From NCBI RefSeq assembly GCF_000224145.3, contig NC_020171.2, forward strand, positions 817,391-881,390: 64,000 nucleotides of DNA. The letters run 5' to 3'. Positions 47,158 to 57,908 of this stretch are shown piece after piece; positions within the stretch are counted from its first letter, which is position 1; each line of letters starts with the position of its first letter. Origin of the DNA: Ciona intestinalis. Its lineage: Eukaryota > Chordata > Ascidiacea > Phlebobranchia > Cionidae. Below the pieces are notes generated by a model. It saw only the letters and a list, made by a program, of their open reading frames with translations, did no database searches and was not told the origin of the DNA. The position numbers and the translations under genes are program-made.

Positions 47158-47344
47158 TTACCTTTGAAAAAATCAATAATTTACTTTTATTATAAGTTTA
47201 AACAGTTTTTTTAGCTTGAACTTGCGTAAAGAAATTTAGGCCTAAAATTAAAAATCACCCAAAAACACTTTCTGTTCATTTAATAAGCAAAACCTTTTGT
47301 TTGATTTATTTTCCAACTGTATAATTTTGCATACCCACCACATC

Positions 47345-47524
47345 ATGCCTTATGGTGTTTCTTGGCCATTCTACCTGAAAACAGTATCTTCTTCACTCAT
47401 AGCAATGTTCCTGGGCTCACACAGTGTTCATATGTGGTACAGACCTGATCTATCCATACCTGAGATCCCACCTAAAAAAGGGGAGCTTCACACAAAACTT
47501 TATACAACAAAATCAGAAAATTAA
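47345..47524 (+). CDS. UQCC6: BRAWNIN/UQCC6, mitochondrial complex III assembly microprotein
   Basis: 59 aa from ATG 47345, MPYGVSWPFYLKTVSSSLIA, a short membrane segment (~9-28), then the family signature YRPDLSIPEIPPKKGEL (human BRAWNIN YRPDLTIPEIPPKRGEL). Human BRAWNIN (C12orf73) is 71 aa and is required for complex III assembly at the inner membrane, in the same cytochrome b biogenesis complex as SMIM4. The frame is open upstream, but the next in-frame methionine codon is this one and it aligns with the human start. The C-terminus is ~12 aa shorter than human. It shares strand and closeness with SMIM4, which suggests co-transcription. No intron interrupts it. Confidence 0.93.
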   Translation: MPYGVSWPFYLKTVSSSLIAMFLGSHSVHMWYRPDLSIPEIPPKKGELHTKLYTTKSEN

Positions 47525-47901
47525 ACGAATTCATTACTTTTGTTAATGTTTTTTTGGTAACCTTAATCCAGTGTGCAGTTGTACTATACGCTTATTTTTT
47601 TTTTGGTAGCTTTGTTTCAGCTAGTTACTTGTTTTCTATCAGGTATACTGGTAATGTTTTGGTTTACATTTATTTATGAAGAAGATAAGTTTCCTTCTGC
47701 TAAGTAAAAGTTGGCATTTTAAATGTAATTCACTTTAAAAACCCATATTTCAGTTTCATTTCATAACGCTTTTTGTGTTTGATCAATTTTTGGCTGTGAA
47801 CAAATTTTGTGTTTGTTTGACTCAACCTAAAAACATCTCCTTACTTATTAGGTTGACTGTATAGGGCAAAGTAGTTTTCAAACATTGTATAACTTTTCAA
47901 G
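47525..47901. other. BRAWNIN 3' flank and upstream region of the CMSS1-like exon
   Basis: AT-rich, with no canonical AATAAA in the first 200 nt. CAAACATTGTATAACTTTTC immediately precedes the AAGATGG start at 47902. No other feature is seen. Confidence 0.35.
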
Positions 47902-47977
47902 ATGGCCGACAACCTTAGTGAAGAATGGTGGCAAACGGCAGTTTCTGATGAAGAAGAAGGCGCAAGTGATGATGGTG
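47902..47977 (+). CDS. Isolated first coding exon resembling CMSS1
   Basis: The ATG in a good context (AAGATGG) encodes MADNLSEEWWQTAVSDEEEG and then ASDDG, ending at a possible donor G|GTTAGT (in-frame TAG follows at 47980). Human CMSS1, a nucleolar small-subunit processing factor, begins MADDLGDEWWENQPTG, so the start is similar in sequence and charge. No further exon of a CMSS1-like protein (a ~280-aa fold with a KRKKK-ITD segment) could be found on this strand before 49 kb, where genes on the opposite strand begin. The gene is therefore partial here: broken, very long-introned or misassembled. Confidence 0.5.
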
Positions 47978-49354
47978 GTTAGTTAAACGCTTGCTTTTTG
48001 TATAAAGTATAAATATTACTTAATAGTCCGAATACATACTGTAAGGATTTAATTTAAGCATTAATAGGCACCTAACATGGGCATGCAAGGTGTACACTCA
48101 ATGGGTCATATGTAGGAATAGAATAGGGCCTTTGCTTAGAATGTGAATAGTCTGGGTACACATAGTAATTGTAAATTGGTGATTCTGCCTATAATAGCTT
48201 ATAAAGGTTTATTAATATAGGATGTGGTGTAAAGAGAACCCTCTTTTTTACGAAAAGGTAGGAGCCTAATAGGGCACAACCAGTTATCGGCTTGCCAATC
48301 ATATTTTTTGGTGATTTACGGGTTATTGGCAAAAGCATAAAATGACTGATATTATCGGCGCAAATTAACCAAATAACCAACGTTGTGGTATGCGTATACC
48401 AGAATTATTGCGGAGCGTTTAGCTTTTTATAAACGTAAAAGTAACAAATTTCAGTGCCTTAATACCACCATAAATACCATATGTTAGTTCCATGTGTCAC
48501 TCCAGTGCCTATGTTTGCACCATAAGTTGCACTTGTATTAATAGTCTTGTTGTTTGTGTTAGCACTAACACCATCCTGAACTGCCTGTTTTCTGTATGCA
48601 TAATTGTCAAAGCAGTATTCTACTATTCAGTATCATTTATAAGCAGTGTTTATTATTGATGGAACTTAATTTGGGATGATTTTGACAACAGATAGAGTAG
48701 GGTGGAAAACATACACCAACAAATGTATAATAGTGTAAAAAGTAACTGCTGTAATCAAATTGATAGTCCAAGACTTAGAGCAGTGGTCATAATTCATAAA
48801 TGTGGTCTCATAGGTGTTGTTTAAAGCAGTTTAAATGGTACAAGATTAAAGCTCTTTCATACTGTATAGTGTTGTACCATTTGACAATATTATGTATGGT
48901 TAAGTTTTAGGTGAAAATTTTAGTTGTTATAATTGTTTTTGGATTTAAGATGTCTTGTGAGTTGTAAAAAAATGTGAAAGTGATTGCCATGCAAAACATA
49001 ATAGAAAAGTTTAAGAAGCACTTGTTAAAACAGGTATATGCGCTTAAAGTGATACTTAGAGTTGTCACTCATATTTACAAAGCCTTAAAGTTGCCTAAAA
49101 TGGTTGCACCACTTAGATCATTGAAATATTTGACATTCTTTATATAACTGATCTTCTGGCACAATAAATTTTATCGATTTTATTTGAAAACTTATGTTTC
49201 TCCGCATGACAGCACAATAAACTTTATTGTGCGAGAAAATTAGTTGCATAAAAAGTAAAACACATAATGCCTGGAAGTAGTAGGAGCAAAATATTTTACA
49301 TTGTCTAACATGCTCAGTTTTGTGTTGTCATTGATATGTTATGTACAGAGTAAA
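47978..49354. other. Region between the CMSS1-like exon and the minus-strand gene
   Basis: 1.4 kb of AT-rich unique DNA without MITE or SINE. Despite searching for continuation exons, I see none. A palindromic poly(A) site lies at 49212-49232. Confidence 0.4.
49212..49232. terminator. Palindromic bidirectional polyadenylation signal
   Basis: GCACAATAAA, a central C, then TTTATTGTGC: a perfect 10-bp inverted repeat that places AATAAA on both strands. On the minus strand it is 127 nt beyond the stop of the 49355-55452 gene. On the plus strand it could end a convergent transcript. A second GCACAATAAA lies at 49158-49167. Confidence 0.55.
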
Positions 49355-52300
49355 CTACCATTCGTCATTTTGAATAGTAGAAGTCCCATTCATACCATAC
49401 CGCATATCATACAAGTCTCCACCCAGTTTTTTACCCTCTGCTAAATGGCTAGCAAGAGATAGCATTCTCTCATGGAACGGTTTCTTCTTTTGCAAGGACC
49501 AGTTGGACATATTTTGAGCAAGAAAAGAATTGAGAACAAAAACAGCTCTCGGCTGCTGCCGAATCCAAGACAGAGCTAAATTTGCCTACAGTGACAAAGT
49601 GTTAATACAGTTAGAAAAAAGACAATCAGTTTAGCAGTATAGACTTGATGCAATTCTGGACAACATGTTTATTGTTATAGTTGTCACTCAATATAGATTA
49701 GCTACAGTTTTGATTTATATTTGTTACTGTACATTAGCTACAGTTGTTTTTTGTAGTTGTTAGGTGTTACTGTAGATTAGTTACAGTACAGTCTTATGTG
49801 TTAAACTTCTTTATTTCGTAAAATATAACTCTGTTTGTGTGTTGTGATAAACAGACAGCCATGTCAGGTCATAGGTGGAGCATGAACTTCCTTTGTCTGT
49901 TATGATTATTGTATCATAAACCCACCTCTATTAAGTCACAACCTTCATAGCAGCGGAAATGTCGTAACTCTGCCACATCTTGCAACACGTTTCGAGTTCG
50001 TTCGCAATGAGAGTCGGAACCCCGGACAAGTTTAAACATTACACCAGTGCTGGAGGTTCCAATGTAAAACTGAACAAAAAAAGCAAAGTTTAGAAATTTA
50101 TAACGCAGTCACAGATAAATCTAAATTGTTTAACTTTGCGTGTTCAGAACTTAGAACTAGATGTATTTGAATCAATTCCATCAACCCGATGTGCATTTTT
50201 TGTATAGAAGCAACTTTATACAGTACTTTTGTTATATAAATAGTGTGGATTTGATTTGTTTGTGGACAAATGGACATCATAAAGAGTTCTTACCTGATAT
50301 TTAGAAGGAGTAGCCCAGTTATCTTTGCCAGTTCTGCTTCTATAAAGCTTTGCATCTTCATTTATTGTAAAATCTTTAATTACAACCAAATACACAGTAT
50401 ACAGTGAGTAGGGGTGAGCTCCAATTGAAAATGAAGATCTGTCAGAAAAAATGTTTGATTATTTTGCCTGTTTGTACATATGTTTTCAGCTTGGCAGAGC
50501 AGATGGGGGTGAATAAAAATGATACATTGGGTTTAGAACAAATCTATGATAAGAATTTAAAAAGCTGACTTTTTTTCATGGGATAACCATAAATCAATAA
50601 ATGTTTATACAAACATTTTGTGATAGGCCTATGCAAATATTTTTTATTTATTTCGCATAATATATCCATTGATTTTTTCAGAACAGTGCTTTGATCATAC
50701 CTATAATATATTTTTTTGTGTTTTTGTATGTAGTAGTACCTGTTAGATGAATTAAGAACAGCTCTTGCAGGGTTGTCGTCTTCTAACCAGGAAGGTAAAC
50801 TACATTCTCGGTTCTCAAACTTGTGACTCGCCTCATTAAACTCAGTCACCTGTGGATGTTGTGTACTGGATGTAGAACAACAGTGTAGCTGTTTTACGGT
50901 TAGCTTTTCATGTGTAAAATGCTGTTGTGATCAGTAACTGGCATATGGCTACTAAAAATTGTATAAGTTAAAAAAATATGATACTTTCTGTTTCCTTGAA
51001 GTAAAGTATACGGAATGTTTCTTTGTTTTTTGCAAAGTCACTCTTGCCAATTGTGCATAGGCTATCAAAAATGTTTACTCTTTTCAACAGACATTCTAAT
51101 ACATAGTACAGTTAGAGAGTCAAAGGGTCCCATAAGTTTGTTATAATCGCTGTGTCTGTATCTTACCTGCCATTTGATTTCATTTGAACCTTCACACTTC
51201 ACCCTTCCATATATTGGAGGACACAAACTCTCAACACTGGAAACTGAACCTACTAACTCTGGCACCGAACGTTTTCTTTCTGCTATGTACGAGATTGTCA
51301 CAGCCTTTCTTGTCTAAAATAAAAAAAAACAACTTTATTTTGTATGTGTGAAGTCCTATGGCAATGCACATCAGGAGATTTGGGATTTAGACCAGAGTTG
51401 GCCCATTACCATTAAAATATTCTTGTTACTAAATTAAGTCAAACAAAGAATGATTTTACTTGCATATTATGGTAAATTGTGCAGACTTGTTTTATAATTA
51501 ACACTTTTTTTTACTACAATGTACAGCCAATACAGTCTATTTAAATTAAACTTTTGTTCTGGTCCAAACAAATTTACATGGGCTTTCAATAAAACAATTG
51601 TGCAAAGTATCGGTCATGATTTTCGTCAAGAAAAAAATGGTCGGTTTTACATTGTGCCTGGTAGTTATAGCGGCAAAACAATGAGTATTGTTACCTCATA
51701 GGAGGGTGGATGTTTATGCATGTATAGATGTGACAATGGGGGTAGATAAGTAGGTGTACCCCATCTTATCCACAGCTTATTATCTTTTAGCGTTCGGACC
51801 AATCCCTCGCATTCATGTCCTGAACCTTAAAAAACACATTGTTAGATAGATTTATTTTAATCTATTGTTAAGTTATCCTAAACAAGAGGTAACAACAGTT
51901 TTAACTGAACAGTGAGCATGAAGTGTAACAGGGTATGAATGCATTGTGTGTGTCTCGTGTATAAGAAAGCTCCCATGTGTGTTTGGAATACAAGAAGACA
52001 CTCATAATAAATTGACATTCAGCGCCAAACATATATATACATAGCTTTTGACCACAAATTTGACCCAGCAATTCTCATAAAAGCTACATTTTAACATAGT
52101 ACCTTGCATTAGTGCCCTTGCATGTGCAGGACTTTTAATTGCTTCATTCCTGGTGGCTCTTAGTTCTTCCACCAATGCACTAAACTCTGTTATCACGGCA
52201 TTCATCTTTGCATCCACGTCTTGGTAAGACACTGAAGCTGCAGGGAAAGAAGAAAGTTTTACTCAGTTTCATGTAGCCAAGGTTTTACTTACGAGGTCCA

Positions 52301-55300
52301 GGTTTTGCAAACATGTCAATCAATTGTCGCCGCAGGTCTGATTTGTCTTTGAAATTGCAAAAGTCAACAATATAAATCTCTTTAGTTGATTCATCTTTGC
52401 AAGACAAAGCCTCAGCAGTAAGTGAAGCATGTACACCTTCTATTATGGAATCTACAGTTGATATCTCTGACAATCTAAACATTAAAGTTTAAAAAGTTAA
52501 ATCAACTGTCATAACCAGGAGTCAGTTTGAGGTCCTAGTCCTTTCCCGACAAATACTTAAGTTTAGTAAGAGACCAATTGCATACGAATTGAAATAAGTT
52601 TTTATTTGTTATTAGTGTTTTTTCCTGAAAGCTTTTACAAGTTTATCGTTAGTCTTGTAGAACTACTTAATGCATAACATAAATCTAGTGTCGAATATGA
52701 TAAGTTTTAATGTTTTTTTTATACATCTTGTAGACAAAAAACTTTACCTAAATCATGACACTTTTTCACAGTGGTCTCAATTTTTTGTTTTCATTTTAAA
52801 GTAAAAAATTATGCTAATTCCTTACCCGAGAAAAGTCCTTAGGTCAACTAATGCTGTTGGGTTTTGTTGTGGATCGAGTATTCTTCTATAGAACTTTGCA
52901 ACTCTGTTTCGTATCTTCTGCAAGTCTTGTACTAGCTTAGCTGATGCTGCTTGATTTGGTATGTCTTGAATAACTCGAGGGGAAGTATTACCTGTGATAT
53001 GAGATGTAATTTAGTCAGGATGTATAAAGCAGAGGTACATTATAGACTTATAGTGTATAGGCACTGGGGCACAGTTTGTTAGCGCATCTGATTCCTCTAA
53101 CCCAGATGTTATAGTTCAAGGTTTGCCGCTTCTACCACTGTGTGCATGAGGTGTATGAAGCAGAACACCTGTGTTATAAGGAACGCCTTTTCCGACCACT
53201 GGGGGATAAAGCAAGTTGCATTCATAAATTTATACCAGTGGCTTATATATAAGTGTAGTGACTGAACAACTGAGCTACTGAGGTAATAGACCAACTTTGG
53301 CCTAAATCCTAGGTTGAGATGCATGTGTTAAATTTATTACCAATGTAATTCTTACCAGAAGTTGGTAGTGAGAAATCATTGTCAGAATAAGCGAATATAT
53401 CTTCATGTTGAGGTTCCTCCAATAAATCAGGGCTGTAACTTCGAGTTGGGATTCTTGGAGCTTCAAGCCTTGGAGACCCTGGCCTTCTTTGTTTATTAAC
53501 ACCTATGTTTTTGTATTACAATAATACCTTCTTTTTGAATAAGAGACAAATGTTGCCATTTAAAAAAATATATGTCTCTTATATTGTACACTGCTGGACT
53601 TTTGTGTTACATATTTTAAAGCATTTGACTGTATTTTTTACTCAAAAATTGTTCTGCTATTTTAGCACCAGATCAGGGTTATATTTCTAGAATTTATTGC
53701 AGTTATTATATTAACAGCTATGTTTATATTACAAAATAATTTCCTACATGGAGCAGTGGTTTGATTTGGTTACTATGTATTTACTGTGGCTTGATGTTTG
53801 TAACAATGGAGTAGGAGGTAATAAAGCAGGAAGTTATGATACAACATTACCTCGTGCCATGTTGCCTGAACTTTTTTAACCATATGTTTGAACTTTTTAC
53901 CTACTAGTTTTGTCAGATTGTTTTGCCGCAATTGATGGCACATAAAATTATTTTTGCATGCCATTTTTACCCTTTTTTTGTTTAATGGGTAAATAAGTTA
54001 CATTTATTTATTCGTACCCGCATATAAGGGTAATCCTGTGTAAGAATCACTAGGTGGTAAACGATGTTGTTGTACTCTGCGTGTCCCTGGTATTTGCACC
54101 GTGCACCTTTGGTCCCTGTGTGCAATATTTGAACGCTTTTGTTTCACTCTTGCCACATCTTCACTCATGCCTCTTGTTAAAGAGGGGGTGGGGAATGAAT
54201 CAATTTCATCATGAGATATATAAAGACCTGCAGTGTAAAAAGTCATTTCTGTATTACAGAATCATAGATACTACTATAGTGTGGATAATCAAATGCCTGG
54301 CACAAACAGCCTAAAAGTTTAGAAAATCGCTCACCTTCTTCACTTTCGTCAAAGTGTTGATTTGTGTCAAAAGAAGTTGCTTTATAGAGCAAATTGTCCT
54401 GTGAATAATAGAGTGGTAAAATGCAATATGTATTTAAGAATCAATCTCTTGCTACGAAATACATAACAGACTGCAATCAAATCCAACAAATCATTCTATT
54501 GGAATAAAAATCTGACGATGCCATTTAGGCAATATATATATATTATACAATTTGTTGGATTTTTGTATGTTACATATTTTGTAGCATCATATTCTAACCA
54601 TTTCTTCACACAAGAGTTTTTTACTCTATGAGCACCAGATTAGGGTTAGATTCACAGAATTTATTACAGTTATACCTGAGAATATGTTTTGCCTATTTTA
54701 CTTACGCTCGGATTTCTTGCATGCCTGTTTTTCTTTGGTGGTATCTTTGGTATATTCTCTTTGCTTGTGTTTGTTGAACTGCATATGGTTATATTCACAT
54801 AAGTATTCATTGTATATAAACTGCATAACGGGTCGAAACATATAAATATAATAAACGCTAACACTTTGGATAATTTGGCATTTTTTGCTTTATGGCACAA
54901 ATAGCTATACAATTTGTTTCTTTTTTTGTCTGTTATATTTGTCTTTTTTTTGTCTGTTATATGAGGAATTAGAAAATTACATCAGTTACATGCTGTCTAT
55001 ATACACATAGCTACAGTTGTAATACTATCTCATTTATACTGAAGCCTTAAGTTCTATCTTCTTCCTTGTTGTTTGAATTGCCCCTCTGGTTTCTGCATTA
55101 TATATTGACAGTTTTGCTTGCGTGGGTGTTTTTACATGTGCACAAGTATATTTTCCTGTTTATATTTCCCCCGAGGCATGCCAGGGGCATCAATTTATGC
55201 CAAAGTTGGCCCATTACCCCACTACTCTGGTTTACAACATGAAAGCATTCAATTTACAATTATTAAAACCAAATATTCATAACATCATATTTCATCTTAC

Positions 55301-55452
55301 TTGTACCTTTTTTCTATTGCAACATTCTCATAGTTTGCTTGCTTTGTGGTATGGGAGCGTCGTAGCTCGCCTTGATCGGGCATTTCTGGGAGGTTACCTG
55401 ACGTATATGTCCGTGATCTTGACCTTCTTTCGTAGTTTGTGGTCCCAGACAT
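49355..55452 (-). CDS. Unrecognised 678-aa protein, 14 exons
   Basis: Exons, 5' to 3': 55452-55301, 54778-54706 (or to 54676), 54398-54335, 54227-54018, 53502-53356, 52991-52826, 52474-52293, 52237-52103, 51825-51695, 51313-51167, 50849-50740, 50438-50294, 50069-49926 and 49585-49355. All borders are AG/GT and phases close, ending ..TIQNDEW-stop. The N-terminal ~215 aa are rich in Ser, Arg and Pro and probably disordered (MSGTTNYERRSRSRTYTSGN; RRPGSPRLEAPRIPTRSYSP). Residues ~220-380 are helical (KLVQDLQKIRNRVAKFYRRI). The C-terminal ~300 aa look globular (LWIRWGTPTYLPPLSHLYMH; CPPIYGRVKCEG). Residues 519-575 contain YTVYLVV, then QFYIGTSSTG, R570 and H575, an arrangement reminiscent of GIY-YIG nuclease folds, but this is weak. 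No signal peptide or membrane span. The structure is firm; the function is unknown. Confidence 0.8.
51895..52015. repeat. Minisatellite-related sequence
   Basis: AACAGTGAGCATGAAGTGTA, TATGAATGCATTGTG and GAAGACACTCATAATAAATT repeat the words of the units at 36419 and 45355. It lies in an intron of the unrecognised gene. Confidence 0.5.
53040..53235 (+). repeat. SINE copy with central deletion
   Basis: Head GGCACTGGGGCACAGTTTGT and GATGTTATAGTTCAAGGTTT, then a jump from CTACCACTGTGTG directly to CATGAGGTGTATGAAGCAGA and CACCTGTGTTATAAGG, ending GGGGGATAAAGCAAGTTGC. Confidence 0.7.
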
Positions 55453-55820
55453 TTTTTAACATGTCTTTGATAAAACACTATTGAATTTAAGTTTAAACAG
55501 CTGAATCAGAACCTATGTAAGAAAAATACATGGGTTAGACACACTGCCTTTTAAGGTATTTTCAAAAATGGATTCGTGTTTGTTTTTTAAATTTATGTTA
55601 GTAAATCAAAGGTTTGATAGATATAAATGAATAAGACAGGGAATTTGCTATCCAGGAACTGTTTTACTGTGTCTTGCACTCTTGCTGGAAAACCTTTATA
55701 TATATGTTTACCACTTTAAGTAAAAACCTGAGTTAGATCTAAAATATTGAACTCCCGAAGTATTTTCAAACATTTTAGTTAATTCTATAATGTTAATTAG
55801 GCTTAGCTAAACTTACTGTT

Positions 55821-55860
55821 TTCAAGACCTATCAAGACCTATCAAGACCTATCAAGAGCT
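55821..55860 (+). repeat. Tandem 10-bp repeat
   Basis: Four copies of TCAAGACCTA-type decamers, the last with GAGCT instead of GACCT. About 370 bp upstream of the start codon of the minus-strand gene at 55452. Confidence 0.95.
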
Positions 55861-57758
55861 GAATTTATGAAACTGCTGATATAGGCACCAACATACACTT
55901 TCACTACATTGTGCTAATACATTGTGTATATTGGTAACATGATTTTAATACTGTTATTGACCACAAGCCTTGGATACAATCTGCCATTTATTAAGCTTAC
56001 AATAAGACCCCTGTGTGCTTTGTAAACAGAAACCATAAATCTATTGATTTCCTCGAGTCATGTGCCAACTCAGGTCTAAATCACAAGCCCCTAGACCTCA
56101 CCCACATATAGAATCTAATATATTGATTTCTGATTGTGTTGTCTGCTACTTATATGTGGTATATAGACTGGGTGATAATAATAATACCTACTTCCTGATT
56201 TGTGTTTACTTATTTGGGAAATTTGAATATTTTGTTGCATAACTGCTTGGCATTTGTAGGTCTGTTTTCGTACATTCTGAACCTGTTTTAAACATGTAGA
56301 TAATAAAATCAAAAGGGTCAGACTGTTTAATCAATATGTGAACGAAATCACCTATTCCATTACGCCTGTTCTATTTAAATCTGTCAACATTGCCCGCTCA
56401 TGCTATGATAAATTGATAAACTATTACAAACCAAATCTAATTCTATGAACCTTTTCAAGCATATGTATATAAGAAGCATCTTAGAGTCTGAACCAATTAC
56501 ACTACAGAGTCTTACACGCTAAAACATCCGTTTACATACTTGGTCTTTCCATAAGTAAAGCTGCACTACTGGCTAAATTACCTCATCTTATATTACTAAT
56601 AAATCTATTATTTCCTTATGTATGAAACTTGTATATTACCCAGTACAATATACACTCAACTGTTTTGTTTATTCATCAATCTAGTTAAGAAAGCTAAACT
56701 CCTGTTTAACAGGAAGTTATTCGGTTAGTCATCAACTTTTTTATTTCATGCCAGTTGGGATAGTTTGATGTAGATGTATATGATGCATAGATTATTAACA
56801 GGGTTTAAATGTTAAAGATTTAGCAGCAATAACTGTTAATGAAACATACACATATTTCTGTGGTTTTTCTTTTCACACTGAAAATTGGTTTTACAGTATT
56901 TGGGGTTATTGACACATTAAGATGTAGTACAATTATGTTCTACTTTGTAAAATTTAGATTTTTTTTACAATCAATTTCATGTCTTTCTTTCATTTATTAA
57001 TTGGTATACAGGGTCATCTACACTAATAGAGTTTAAGGACAAATCACTGGTAGTTTTATAATTTTATTGACACTATCTTAGTACCTGTTCTATTTCTTAC
57101 ACTTTAGTTTCAGTTGCTAAACCATACAACATTCCTATTTTGTTGCATGCATTGTCGTTGCCATTATGTGGGGACTTATAACAAATTTCTCGTAATAGCT
57201 TCTTTAGATTTAAAATATGTCTAAAGTCTTGCTGGACAGCAGATGAAACAGCAGAAACACAATTCATTTTATACCAGATAAGCTGTTTAAAGATTATTTA
57301 CAGAATGTCTGGTTGCAGAAGTTATGGAATAAAATATGTCTGCCTGTAACAGAGATTTGTTTAAAATCTAATACCATCTTTTATTCGGAAGCTTTGTTAG
57401 AAATATAAATAATCGTAAAACAAGCGACTGTGGACATGCAGTGTAAAAGTAAAGTAGCATTTGAAAAATATGTGGCGGAAAAATTGCAAATGTTTACTAA
57501 TAGATACGAATTCTTTCTAGAACATTTGTCCACATTATAGAGTCACCAGATATAAAAGAGAAATCATAGGTTAGATTTTTGCTTCTAAAAATAATGTACA
57601 ATTAGAGTTTAAAAGAAAGTATGTGTAAAAGAAATTGCAACTTTATAAGAGTGTAGATATTATTATTTATTGTAAAGAAAAGGGCAGTTTATACCTTTTC
57701 ATTTAGGCCATATTGTAATGGTGTTTCAATAACAGCAAAATTTGCCTTAAAAGTGTGG

Positions 57759-57764
57759 TTTATT
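57759..57764 (-). terminator. Polyadenylation signal of the FILIP1-like gene
   Basis: AATAAA on the minus strand, 145 nt beyond the TAG at 57909-57911. Confidence 0.5.
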
Positions 57765-57908
57765 TTTAATATTTTAGTTTGCTAAGTTTAGGTTTTTTAA
57801 ACTTGGTGTGTTTTGTACTGAAAACACATATTTATCTTCACTTTGCGCCAATGGGCACAGTGTACCTCATGGAGTGAAACTTAAGTGAGCAGCATCAGTG
57901 TAGAGTTT

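Larger units (their letters stand above)
55453..57908. other. Intergenic region, minus-strand genes head-to-tail
   Basis: Promoter side of the unrecognised gene and 3' flank of the FILIP1-like gene. Contains a 10-bp tandem repeat (55821-55860), a piece of the GGCCAGAGTTGGCCCAT-type repeat near 56065 and otherwise AT-rich unique DNA. No coding exon is seen. Confidence 0.45.

Noticed and set aside
48189..48380. 63-aa minus-strand frame considered as CMSS1-related or a lost exon
   Set aside because: Wrong strand for the CMSS1-like exon and no similarity.
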